DNA of 15,593 nucleotides from JAYVJM01 sp043769275 (GTDB lineage: Bacteria > Pseudomonadota > Gammaproteobacteria > Pseudomonadales > UBA7239), in the NCBI GenBank assembly GCA_043769275.1, contig JAYVJM010000052.1, positions 1 to 15,593 on the forward strand. The letters run 5' to 3'. Shown here piece after piece: positions 1 through 7,298 of this stretch; the first letter of the stretch is position 1, and each line of letters opens with the position of its first letter. A program made the translations under genes and the position numbers. The notes beneath the pieces were generated by a model. That model had not been told where the DNA came from. It was given only the letters and a program-made list of their open reading frames with translations, and searched no databases.

Positions 1-85
1 TCCCTTCGCGCTTTGTCGGAAATTACTCATCAACGCATCGCGAGCCGCCTATGCAGAACTTCAGCAATTTAGCGCGGCTGCGTAA

Positions 86-781
86 CATCAGTTATTTAGC
101 CTCATTAGCTGGTTGCCTCTTTATGCCTGCGAAATTCTCTGGCGATGGGTCGCTTTTGGCGGGCTTTGCTTGGGTCTCTGGCATTTCTGTGGGCTGATGA
201 CTGGCACCAAGGATCGCTACCGATATTTTGTCTTTGTGACCGTGCTTTCTTTGCCTCTTTGTCTTAGTGCGCTTCGCAATGGTCAATCGAGTGCCCATTT
301 AGCCGCCTGCTTAGTTCTGGCCGCTTGTTGTTTGCACAAGCAGCATTGGTGGTGGGCTACGCTATGGCTTAGCTTGGTACTTGTCTGCAAGCCTTTGGGT
401 TTTTTGGCGATTGGGCTGGCAGTGATGGCATTTCCACATCTCATGCTACGAGCGGCAATGGGTACAGCTATTGTTTTGCTGAGTCCCTATTTATTTGCTC
501 AGGCTCTTTACGCCAATGAACGAGGCTAACAGTTACGTAATGCTGGTACCCGCTGGGGTTGTGGGCCGTTATGGCACATTGAGCATGGGTCGACATGGAC
601 GGTCAGAATTATCGTTGCCATATCGCTGTCGATGATCTTTCTATCAGAGATAGTTAGGGTAGGCTGGGGCAATTACAGCGCAAATCAATTTGACAAGGCA
701 TGGTATACAATTATGACGCTTGTTTTCCTCGGAATGCTGCTTAATCAAAGGCAGATGCAGATTCAACCCCTGAGCGCATAA
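86..781 (+). pseudogene. Degraded GT87/DUF2029-like membrane glycosyltransferase fragment
   Basis: One frame (that of position 113) reads as a hydrophobic multi-pass membrane protein from about 86 to a TAA at 527-529. It then continues in the same frame to a second TAA at 779-781, with another in-frame TAA at 83-85. The central segment has the feel of the GT87 (DUF2029) polyprenyl-phosphate-mannose-dependent glycosyltransferase family: a short RNGQ motif followed by two long hydrophobic helices and a KP dipeptide. The part after the internal stop still encodes two membrane-like helices, which argues for one decayed gene rather than a short real one. The only start for the 138-residue open stretch is a TTG at 113 without a convincing ribosome binding site, and the family is usually around 400 residues. 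The 5' part is missing or frameshifted. Family assignment is by motif memory and is moderate. Confidence 0.5.
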
Positions 782-926
782 CAACGTAACTGGCATGTGT
801 TGCTGCATTGAATCTGCTGGCATTTTGCACGTAGATGTTTTTTTGATTGACGCTTGATTTGTTCAGCGGCAGTAATTACAGCCTCATTGCTTACCTGTTT
901 GATGTTGGTTGTGCAATGTCCTCCAC
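782..926. other. Non-coding spacer downstream of recN
   Basis: This 145-bp stretch lies between the decayed membrane gene and the recN stop codon. I see no gene in it. A T-run at about 838-844 reads on the plus strand, but no good stem sits directly before it. No clear terminator for recN is visible on the minus strand. A perfect 10-bp inverted repeat (757-766 with 808-817) spans the end of the decayed gene, with a 41-nt gap. Confidence 0.5.
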
Positions 927-2609
927 TTACGGCATTAGCATTTCCTCTGCGTGTGCCCGCGAATGTGCGCTGATGCGTTCGCCGCCGATCATGCGGGCAA
1001 TTTCAGCGATGCGATCTTCGCTTTCCAATGCCTGTAGTTGCGTTTCCATTTGCTTGCCAACGAGGTGTTTTTGTACCCGCAGGTGTTGATGTGCGCGTGC
1101 GGCCACTTGTGCTTGATGGGTGACGCAGAGCACTTGACCGCGTTCGCCGAGTTGGCGCAGAAGATCGCCCACGACGAGGGCTGTACTGCCGCCGATGCCG
1201 ACATCCACCTCGTCAAACACGAGGGTGGGTATGCGTGATGTGAGCGCAGTGACGACTTGGATAGCTAATGAAATACGCGACAACTCTCCGCCAGAGGCAA
1301 TTTTGGCCAGTGCGCGTGGTGGCGCATCCGGCTGGGTGCTGATGAGAAACTCAACGTGTTCTAGTCCGTGTGCCGCAGGCGACATATCGGCTAGAGAATG
1401 GAGTGCCACTTCAAAAAAGCAGTGTTCCATTTTTAGTCGGCGCAATTGCTCGCGCACCCGTGCAGCCAATGATTTGGCTGCTTTTTGGCGTTTTTTGCTG
1501 AGTTGGCAGGCAATATGCTGATAGTCGGCTTCCAGTGCGGTGAGCGATTGATCTAATGCTGCGATGCTGTCTGCGCCGCCCGTTAATGCCCGTAGCTCAT
1601 CGGATAATTGCTGATGCAATGCGGGCACGTCGCGGGCGGCAATTTTGTGTTTGCGCGCCACGTCAAACAGTAAGCTCTGGCGTTGTTCGACTTGCTGTAG
1701 CCGCTCTGGGTTAATCACGAGGCGGTCGCGGTAACGCTGTATATCGTTGACAGCTTCATCGACCTGTATACAGGCACTTGTGAGCATGTCCGCCACCGAG
1801 GGTAGCTGTTCTGCTAACTCGCTGTGTTGTAGCAGGTGCAGTGCTTGCGCCAGTGCTTGGCGTACATTGAATTCCTCACTTTCTGTACATAACTGCAATA
1901 AAACAGCGCTGCTCTCGATCAGGCTCTCTGCGATTGTTAGCTGTTTATGTTCCGCATCTAACTGTTCAGCTTCGAGGGGCTGTGCGGCTATTTTGTCTAG
2001 CTCATCGACTTGATATTGCAGCAGTTGTACGTGGGCATTGCGCTCATCGTCCAGCTCACGCAGCGCGCGTAAGCGGCCGGCTTGTTGTTGCCATTGCGCA
2101 AAAATGGCATGCAATTTGCCGGTGAGCGGCGCGTGGTTGCCAAATTCGTCCAGCAGGCGGCGGTGGGTATCTTTGTGGAGCAGCGACTGGTGTTCGTGTT
2201 GGCTGTGGATGTCGATCAGTAGCTCGCCCAGCTCGCGCAATTGTTGTAAGGTGGCGGGTTGGCCGTTGATATACGCGCGCGAGCGACCCTCACGGGCAAT
2301 GACGCGCTTTAGCAGGCACTGGGCATCGTCGGCGGCTGCGGGGAAGTCGTGGGTTTGCAGCCATAGTTGTGCCTGCGTTTGTTGGGCTATGTCAAAACAG
2401 GCGCAGATGTCGGCGCGTTCTTGGCCGGGCGAAATCGCTTCGACATCAGCGCGATCGCCAAGTGCCAGCCCTAGGGCATCCAACAAAATGGACTTTCCCG
2501 CACCGGTTTCACCGGTGATGGCGGTCATGCCTGCGCTGAAAGTATGTTCCAGCGCGCGCGCAATGGCGTAGTGGGTAACGGTCAACTGTAGCAACACGGC
2601 ACAATCCAT
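927..2609 (-). CDS. recN: DNA repair protein RecN
   Basis: RecN is an SMC-like ATPase that acts early in recombinational repair of double-strand breaks in the cytoplasm. The 560-residue product matches the usual family length of about 550. Visible motifs, numbered from the ATG at 2609: Walker A GETGAGKS at 33-40, a DIHSQHEHQ segment at 133-141, two helical coiled-coil arms at about 165-235 and 285-395, the ABC signature SGGELSR at 439-445, Walker B ending in FDEVD at 465-469, and an H-loop VTHQ at 496-499. The start is uncertain: the ATG lacks a good Shine-Dalgarno, and a GTG at 2597 would give a protein beginning VLLQLT, closer to the usual RecN N-terminus. A LexA-like box lies 12 bp upstream of the ATG, fitting the known SOS induction of recN. 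It follows the permease gene with a 32-bp gap but probably has its own promoter. Confidence 0.96.
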   Translation of the reverse strand: MDCAVLLQLTVTHYAIARALEHTFSAGMTAITGETGAGKSILLDALGLALGDRADVEAISPGQERADICACFDIAQQTQAQLWLQTHDFPAAADDAQCLLKRVIAREGRSRAYINGQPATLQQLRELGELLIDIHSQHEHQSLLHKDTHRRLLDEFGNHAPLTGKLHAIFAQWQQQAGRLRALRELDDERNAHVQLLQYQVDELDKIAAQPLEAEQLDAEHKQLTIAESLIESSAVLLQLCTESEEFNVRQALAQALHLLQHSELAEQLPSVADMLTSACIQVDEAVNDIQRYRDRLVINPERLQQVEQRQSLLFDVARKHKIAARDVPALHQQLSDELRALTGGADSIAALDQSLTALEADYQHIACQLSKKRQKAAKSLAARVREQLRRLKMEHCFFEVALHSLADMSPAAHGLEHVEFLISTQPDAPPRALAKIASGGELSRISLAIQVVTALTSRIPTLVFDEVDVGIGGSTALVVGDLLRQLGERGQVLCVTHQAQVAARAHQHLRVQKHLVGKQMETQLQALESEDRIAEIARMIGGERISAHSRAHAEEMLMP

Positions 2610-2620
2610 TTGATGTAGCA

Positions 2621-2636
2621 GTGTTTATTTATACAG
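2621..2636 (-). promoter_or_regulatory. LexA (SOS) box of recN
   Basis: On the minus strand the sequence is CTGTATAAATAAACAC. The gammaproteobacterial LexA consensus is CTG-N10-CAG with an AT-rich centre, and this differs only at the last base (CAC). It lies 12 bp upstream of the recN ATG and overlaps the candidate -10 hexamer, the usual geometry for LexA repression. recN is a classic SOS gene, so position and sequence support each other. Confidence 0.72.
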
Positions 2637-2657
2637 TATTTTTACGAGGCGGCGCAA
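2628..2657 (-). promoter_or_regulatory. Candidate sigma-70 promoter of recN
   Basis: Reading the minus strand, a weak -35 TTGCGC (2657-2652) is separated by 18 bp from a good -10 TATAAA (2633-2628). The -10 sits inside the LexA-like box. The -35 lies in the last codons of the upstream permease gene and in a small GCGCAA/TTGCGC inverted repeat (2652-2657 with 2665-2670). Transcription would start near 2621, giving a short leader. The -35 is poor, so this is tentative. Confidence 0.4.
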
Positions 2658-3445
2658 GTTTTTGTTGCGCACGGTTTAGCTCTGCTGATAAAGCGCCGAG
2701 CCAATAGACCCATCAGCAATGCAGTACAGGCGTAGGTCAGCACAATCACGGGGCCGGCTGGTAAATCGCGCCACATGGAAATACCAATGCCGATTGTGGT
2801 GGCGAGCGCACCGGTAACTACCGTCGTTAGCAGGGCGATTTTGGGTGCGCGCGGCAGAAAAGCAATGGCGGCCAATGCCGGCATGACTAGGCTGGCAAAC
2901 ACCACAAATACGCCGGCAATATGCACGGATGGCGTGATGGTGGCGGCAAACAGCAGATAAAAACCACTGCCGCTGCGCAGGCGCGGGAAACACCACCACA
3001 GCAAAAATACCAGCACATACAGTGGGGCGTACACCAGTAGTTTTTGCCACGTCACAAACAAAATTTGCCCAGACAGTAAGTCTTGTAGCTCTTCAGAACC
3101 GTGCGCTTGTGTAGATAAAAGCAGCAGCGCCAGCGTAGATGCCAGCACGTATGCGCAACCAATGAGTGCTTCTTGGCGTTTGGGGAAAACGCGCTCCAAT
3201 AGGTGAAAAAGCAGGCCGCCCGCTAAGGCAAATAGCAGTGTGGACAACTGCAACAGCCACGGGTTTTCCGTATACAGACTGGCCAGCAAAGCCCCAAGAC
3301 CGGCTATTTGCGCAATGGATAAATCAATGAAAATGATGCCGCGCTTCAGTACTTCCATGCCCAGCGGGGCGTGCATCAGTGAAATGATCAACCCCGCCGC
3401 TAGCGCGGGTCCGATAATCTCCAAAAATGCTAGGTTATTGAGCAT
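2642..3445 (-). CDS. Metal ABC transporter permease (ABC-3/ZnuB-type)
   Basis: This is a 267-residue polytopic inner membrane protein of the ABC-3 family (ZnuB/MntB/TroC type), which forms the channel for Zn2+ or Mn2+ import. Seven to nine hydrophobic segments are visible, along with family landmarks: HAPLGMEVLKRGIIFIDLSI near residues 25-44 (the conserved G.EV..RG..F.....A region) and a second-half GVFVVFASLVMPA segment at about 178-190. The start ATG has an AAGGA ribosome binding site 4-5 bases upstream, and only 8 bp separate it from the binding-protein stop codon, so the two are surely co-transcribed. The ATP-binding subunit such a permease needs is not encoded beside it. Metal specificity cannot be read from sequence; zinc is a guess from the company it keeps. 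Confidence 0.9.
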   Translation of the reverse strand: MLNNLAFLEIIGPALAAGLIISLMHAPLGMEVLKRGIIFIDLSIAQIAGLGALLASLYTENPWLLQLSTLLFALAGGLLFHLLERVFPKRQEALIGCAYVLASTLALLLLSTQAHGSEELQDLLSGQILFVTWQKLLVYAPLYVLVFLLWWCFPRLRSGSGFYLLFAATITPSVHIAGVFVVFASLVMPALAAIAFLPRAPKIALLTTVVTGALATTIGIGISMWRDLPAGPVIVLTYACTALLMGLLARRFISRAKPCATKTCAAS

Positions 3446-3453
3446 ATTGTCCT

Positions 3454-4419
3454 TTATGCCGCTGGGGCTGCTAGTGTTTTGGCTGGTGGTGTTTTGGTGT
3501 TGATTTTTTCCAAGGCTTGCAGGGTTTTATCGAAGAGCGCGAACAGGTCAGGCACGCTGCTGTCTTTGTCGACGCTGTAGGGCAAAATTAACGCAGGCGC
3601 GCCGGTTTTTTGCGACAGCCAATCGGAGGCATCGGCCGGCTCAAATGGTGTGCGCACAATGGCGCTCACTTTTTGATCGCGCATCAGTGCCAGTAATTTT
3701 TGCAGGTGGCTAGGGGTGGGTGGCACGCCAGGCAAAGGCTCCAATGTGGCGATCATATCCAGTTGTAGCCATGTGGCTAGATACACCCAGTCGCTGTGAT
3801 GGCTCACCAGCTTCATGCCTTTCAGCGCATTAGCCCGAGTTTGCCAACCTGCCAGTGCTTGTTGCCAACGTGCGATAAATAGGGCGTTTTTTTGTTTGTA
3901 TTGCGCGGCGTGCGTTGGGTCTAGAGCGAGCAGGCGCGCAGTGATGGTGTTGGCGGCCAGCGCGATATTGCGTGGGTCTAAATGCGAGTGTGGATTGCCC
4001 TGTGGGTGTACGTCGCCTTGGCTGCGATCAACGCTGGCGGGTTTTTCTTGCAGCGTGATGACGTCCGCGATCATAAGATAGCCGTTGGAGCCTGGCGCAA
4101 CGTCCCCATTGCCTGCTTTTTCCAGCAAGGTTGGCAGCCAGCCCACCTCAAGATCAGCGCCTGAGCACACCAGCAATTTGGCGCGGCGCATGGCGGCAAT
4201 TAGGCTGGGTTTGGCGGTGATGTGGTGCGGGTCTTGCCGTACGGTGGTGGCGGATTTGATGTCGGCCAGCTCGCCGGCCAGCTCATTAACCAATGCCGCC
4301 CACTCCGGCTCACAGCTCAACACGTCAAGTTGGCTCGATGCAAAAACAGGAGCCAGTAAAAGCAGGCACGAAAACACCCCAGCGAGAAAAAATACGCTTT
4401 TTTTGCTTCTGCTCATCAT
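3454..4419 (-). CDS. Metal ABC transporter periplasmic solute-binding protein (ZnuA-like)
   Basis: This is a cluster A-I (ZnuA/TroA-type) binding protein that captures a divalent metal in the periplasm and delivers it to the adjacent permease. I chose the start at 4419, or the next codon at 4416, because GGGAG lies 4-7 bases before this ATG-ATG pair and a clear signal peptide follows (SRSKK then a hydrophobic run, cleavage near VFA-SS at residue 27). An open frame continues upstream to 4542, but that part is a translated REP-like repeat. Likely metal ligands, numbered from 4419: His65/His66 in DPHH, His146 in HSHLDPRN (after a short His/Asp-rich loop at about 136-148), His207/His208 in SHHSDW, and an acidic residue in the FEPADAS segment (260-263). 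The length of 321 residues is typical. It lies between the barrel gene and the permease. Confidence 0.9.
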   Translation of the reverse strand: MMSRSKKSVFFLAGVFSCLLLLAPVFASSQLDVLSCEPEWAALVNELAGELADIKSATTVRQDPHHITAKPSLIAAMRRAKLLVCSGADLEVGWLPTLLEKAGNGDVAPGSNGYLMIADVITLQEKPASVDRSQGDVHPQGNPHSHLDPRNIALAANTITARLLALDPTHAAQYKQKNALFIARWQQALAGWQTRANALKGMKLVSHHSDWVYLATWLQLDMIATLEPLPGVPPTPSHLQKLLALMRDQKVSAIVRTPFEPADASDWLSQKTGAPALILPYSVDKDSSVPDLFALFDKTLQALEKINTKTPPAKTLAAPAA

Positions 4420-4471
4420 CCGATCTCCCTTAATTGTGAGTGTTGCACAAAACAATGAAAGCTGTTTGCAT

Positions 4472-4514
4472 TGAGCTTGTCGAAGTGCATTCAAGCCGCC
4501 CCTCGACAAGCTCA
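4472..4514. repeat. REP-like palindromic repeat
   Basis: TGAGCTTGTCGA at 4472-4483 is the exact reverse complement of TCGACAAGCTCA at 4503-4514, giving a 12-bp stem with a 19-nt loop. The right arm continues into CAGGACGAACGG, the core of a dispersed intergenic repeat seen in many proteobacterial genomes; its translation gives the familiar spurious FVLSLS peptide. It lies in the 123-bp gap between the barrel gene and the binding protein and would form a hairpin in their transcript. It may stabilise the upstream message or damp downstream expression. There is no T-run, so it is not an obvious intrinsic terminator. Confidence 0.75.
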
Positions 4515-4542
4515 GGACGAACGGGGTCTTACGTAACAGCAC

Positions 4543-5982
4543 TTAATAATTGTGTGCGCCGTGCGCGCCTAAACTCATGGTGTAATTGAGTAATATTTGG
4601 TTGTCTGTATTGCCGCGCGCCAGCTCTTCACGGTTGAATTGCAAACGAATGCGGCTGAACTCGCTATTGTCCCATTGCAGCATCAGCGCCCAAGCATTTG
4701 GGTTAAGGCCGTCTGCCTCCAGCGGGCTGCCCATCAAACTTTTCGATACCGTCGTTGTATCCAGCCGGCTGTAGCGGATGCCTGTTTTCCACTGTGGCAG
4801 AAAACGCCATGCCGATTGCAAATACCAACCGGTGTTGCGGTTATTCATGTCCACGTAACCGTTATTGCTGGGCATGTATTGGGTGCTGCCGTCGTCATCG
4901 CGGTGAAAATACTCGGCCTGCGCCGTTACTTCATTGACGTTGCGGTTGCCGTCGGGTGTCCATGTGTAACGCACATCGGAAATCCATAAGGCGCTGTCGC
5001 CTTTGAAAGACAGTTCTTTATCGTTGGTCTGGCGGTTGTCGGCATGGCCATCCAGCCTGTATGCGCCTACGCGCCAGCTTTGGTTTTCGCCAATATCTCC
5101 ACCTACGCGGCCATAAGCCGAGCGGGCTTCTGCGCCGTTGCCGCTGGCATCGCCAAACGGAAAGGCATCGCCACGAAAGAGGCCGCCACCGATTTCTGTA
5201 TAGATTTCGAGCGGTAGAATCCAGTTTAGTTCTGCGCCGTCATCGTTGTATGCGTTATTGAGAAAGGCGCGATACGGCAGAGGCCTGTCGCTGAAGTCGT
5301 CGGTGTGGGTGTGTTGTTCATTGAGATAGCCCAGTGTCCACAATGCCCGTCCCGCACGAAAACTGGCGCCTGCTGGCAATAATTTGCCCGGCTGATTGCG
5401 GATAAAAGCCTCCTCCGTTTCTATGTTGTCTTGGCCGTCCTCATTCAGCACGGCTAAGGTTAAGCGTCCGGCGAATTTGTCATCAATGGGCGCGGCAAAA
5501 CTGAGTTCAGACTCGCCCAAAGAAAAACCCTGTTTGCCTCGCACACCCTCGTCGCCCACGCCAAATCCGGCAAACTCACTATTTTTACGCGAGTAGTTTT
5601 TGTAGCCGCCGTTGAGCACCAAGCCTATCGCTGGATTAAACGCATTGGCTGAGGCGCTTGTCGACGCGGCAGCAGGTGGCACGGCGGGTGTAAAGGCAAC
5701 AGCCGCTGGGAGGGTGTTTTGGGGCGCAGGTTCTGCGGCGGCGGTTGGGCTGGGCAATACAGTGGGGGCTGCGCTTTCTACGCGCATCAGCTTATTTTCA
5801 AGTTCGGCGATACGCGACTCGTAGCTGCTGCGCATGTGCGCTAACTCAGTGCGCAGTGCGGCGATGTCGGCGGCTTGTTGGCTGGTGTCTACGGTGCGAT
5901 TTTTGAGTGGCTCTGCCCACGTTGTAGTCGAAAAAAGCACGCTGATGAAAGTCCACCGTGCAGCATAAAAAACACGAGCCAT
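4543..5982 (-). CDS. Outer membrane beta-barrel (porin-like) protein linked to metal uptake
   Basis: The 479-residue product starts at an ATG with a strong GGAGGAG site. Regions: a signal peptide with likely cleavage after TWA (residue 23), a heptad-like helix at about 35-68 (predicted coiled coil, as at the N-terminus of some trimeric porins), a Pro/Ala-rich linker at about 72-112, and a long region from about 117 to the end with alternating polar and aromatic strands typical of an outer membrane barrel. Landmarks are GLVLNGGYKNYSR near 120, QGFSLGESELSF near 150 and RPLPYRAFLNNAYNDDGAEL near 230. I recall related proteins encoded beside ZnuA-type binding proteins and sometimes labelled TonB-dependent, but I see neither a plug domain nor a TonB box. 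It is read in the direction of the binding protein and permease, so it may bring the metal or a metal complex across the outer membrane. Substrate is unknown. Confidence 0.75.
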   Translation of the reverse strand: MARVFYAARWTFISVLFSTTTWAEPLKNRTVDTSQQAADIAALRTELAHMRSSYESRIAELENKLMRVESAAPTVLPSPTAAAEPAPQNTLPAAVAFTPAVPPAAASTSASANAFNPAIGLVLNGGYKNYSRKNSEFAGFGVGDEGVRGKQGFSLGESELSFAAPIDDKFAGRLTLAVLNEDGQDNIETEEAFIRNQPGKLLPAGASFRAGRALWTLGYLNEQHTHTDDFSDRPLPYRAFLNNAYNDDGAELNWILPLEIYTEIGGGLFRGDAFPFGDASGNGAEARSAYGRVGGDIGENQSWRVGAYRLDGHADNRQTNDKELSFKGDSALWISDVRYTWTPDGNRNVNEVTAQAEYFHRDDDGSTQYMPSNNGYVDMNNRNTGWYLQSAWRFLPQWKTGIRYSRLDTTTVSKSLMGSPLEADGLNPNAWALMLQWDNSEFSRIRLQFNREELARGNTDNQILLNYTMSLGAHGAHNY

Positions 5983-5998
5983 AGCTCCTCCAATTGAA

Positions 5999-6012
5999 AC
6001 AAATCGATTTGT
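5999..6012. promoter_or_regulatory. Candidate operator palindrome upstream of metal uptake operon
   Basis: ACAAATCGATTTGT is a perfect 14-bp palindrome located 17-30 bp before the barrel-gene ATG, a position where a bound repressor would block transcription or its start. Operons of this content are usually controlled by a Fur-family regulator such as Zur. The sequence does not match the GTTATA-type Zur box I know from gammaproteobacteria, so the regulator is left open. Confidence 0.4.
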
Positions 6013-6080
6013 ATACGGCCCTGTTTTCAGCCAGCGGTGATAAATAGGAAAAGCGGCGCTCTTATTCTATCGGCAGGCTT

Positions 6081-6557
6081 TTATGAAATGGCGGGTTTAT
6101 GGGCATTGTGCAGGACATCAATTAAATAGTCTTCCGCCGCAAAACGTGTTTCTAGTGCCAAGCCTAATACAGATAAGTCATGCGTTAAATCAGATTTTGG
6201 CTTTAGCGACATACATTTATCGTGGAAGTTAAGGACGATGGCGGTTGTTTTTGCAATTACGGTATACAGCCGTTCCACCATCTCAACATGACCGTCGCGA
6301 AAGAGCGCCGATTCCTGCAGCAGTTGTTCGTAAATTTCAAAATGCCCCGCTGAGACATAATCCACCAGTACCTCACAAAAGCCTTGGAAATTTTTTTGTT
6401 GGGGATTGATGATATCTGTCGTGTTTGTAGAGGAGCTTTGTAGCTCGCTGACCGTGCAAAAATGCACCAGTAGAGCTTTGCGTTCAGACAGCCAGCGTTC
6501 TAACAGTGCGCTGACTTCGTTCCAGCATTGTTTTACATCGTGAGTATTGCGTAGCAT
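6081..6557 (-). CDS. rsd: Rsd/AlgQ family anti-sigma-70 factor
   Basis: The 158-residue soluble, mostly helical protein matches the Rsd/AlgQ family in length and in landmark segments: W12 and RWLSERKALLVHFC at 21-34, FCEVLVDYVSAGHFEIYEQL at about 60-79, NFHDKCMSL near 113, and a C-terminal LALETRFAAEDYLIDVLHNA. Rsd binds region 4 of the housekeeping sigma factor and frees core RNA polymerase for alternative sigma factors; AlgQ in Pseudomonas also influences alginate and siderophore genes. The ATG is preceded by AAGGGA with a 9-base spacer. The neighbour upstream is dsbB, the same pairing I recall for dsbH-algQ in Pseudomonas aeruginosa. A plausible own promoter sits in the 168-bp gap between them. 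Confidence 0.92.
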   Translation of the reverse strand: MLRNTHDVKQCWNEVSALLERWLSERKALLVHFCTVSELQSSSTNTTDIINPQQKNFQGFCEVLVDYVSAGHFEIYEQLLQESALFRDGHVEMVERLYTVIAKTTAIVLNFHDKCMSLKPKSDLTHDLSVLGLALETRFAAEDYLIDVLHNAHKPAIS

Positions 6558-6618
6558 GACTTAACATCCCTTCTGGTGTGCTTGCCGGTGTTGGCGAGTG
6601 ACGAAATGATCGGTGCGT

Positions 6619-6647
6619 ACTATTTTTTGGCTGTTGCGCCGTGACAA
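6619..6647 (-). promoter_or_regulatory. Candidate sigma-70 promoter of rsd
   Basis: On the minus strand, TTGTCA (6647-6642; five of six consensus bases) is followed after 17 bp by AATAGT (6624-6619; four of six). It lies about 60 bp upstream of the rsd ATG in the gap after dsbB. Spacing is ideal and the -10 moderate. Confidence 0.5.
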
Positions 6648-6725
6648 AAATGTTGTGCGTGCCTCTGTGACGATAGCCCAGCTATGGCGAGCGTACAAGC
6701 GTGAACATTTTGTGCAGATAACGCT

Positions 6726-7259
6726 TCACGATTTGCGCATGATTTGCACAGTCGCTATAAGCGCAAATCCGATGAAAGCGATTAACGACAAGCCGGCGAT
6801 GCTAATCCCTAAAAAAGACCAACTGACCTCAGCGCAGTTGCCGTCGCCCATAAACAGCACTTTTATGGCCTGCTGCAACGGAAAATTTTGAAATAGATAG
6901 GCAAGCCCTGGGCCACAGGCCGGCACTTGATCTGCGGGCAAGTGTTGCAGCCACACCTGCCTGCCTGCGAGTAGGCCGCCACTGCCTGCCGCCAATAGCA
7001 GAAGGCAGCCCCACAGCCGTTGCCCTGTGCGTTTTGGGTTAAGCATCGCGGCGACAAAGGCGAGCAGCGCGATAGAAATCATACATGCACGTTGGGAAAT
7101 ACACAGTGGACATGGGTGCTGCCCCAGTACTTCTTGCAGATATAGAGCAACAGCCATCGCGCCTACGGCGGCGGCGGCCATGATAAAAAACAGTGCGCGG
7201 CTTGAGGGTATCCGGCTTGATATTGGACAACACGGGCGGGGATCAGATGGGCAATTCAT
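6726..7259 (-). CDS. dsbB: Disulfide bond formation protein B (DsbB/DsbH-type)
   Basis: This inner membrane quinone reductase reoxidises the periplasmic oxidase DsbA. The 177-residue product has four transmembrane helices (about 24-41, 55-73, 80-98 and 148-172). The first periplasmic redox pair is C50-P-L-C53, just after helix 1. The second pair is C115 (in VPACGPG) and C142 (in NCAEVSW), followed by the typical SFLGIS segment. QR after the CxxC motif is also typical. The N-terminus carries about 20 residues not usually present, with cysteines at 3, 10 and 11. The ribosome binding site before this ATG is poor, but no better start lies between it and helix 1. It is followed on the same strand by rsd. 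Confidence 0.93.
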   Translation of the reverse strand: MNCPSDPRPCCPISSRIPSSRALFFIMAAAAVGAMAVALYLQEVLGQHPCPLCISQRACMISIALLAFVAAMLNPKRTGQRLWGCLLLLAAGSGGLLAGRQVWLQHLPADQVPACGPGLAYLFQNFPLQQAIKVLFMGDGNCAEVSWSFLGISIAGLSLIAFIGFALIATVQIMRKS

Positions 7260-7298
7260 GCTTGCTAAACTCGTTGCTGTTGGCGTATTGCGGCGGCA

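Noticed and set aside
92..298. Basic 68-residue frame on the minus strand
   Set aside because: It lies opposite the membrane-protein frame, shows no domain and no ribosome binding site, and looks like a shadow.
757..817. Perfect 10-bp inverted repeat with 41-nt gap, possible terminator
   Set aside because: The loop is too long for an intrinsic terminator and the T-run is about 20 bases past the second arm; chance cannot be excluded.
4420..4542. N-terminal extension of the metal-binding protein
   Set aside because: It is a translation of the REP-like repeat and precedes the proper ribosome binding site and signal peptide at 4419.
6045..6065. Short stem with TTTT after rsd on the minus strand
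   Set aside because: The stem is six pairs with a G-U wobble and a three-base loop, too weak to call a terminator.
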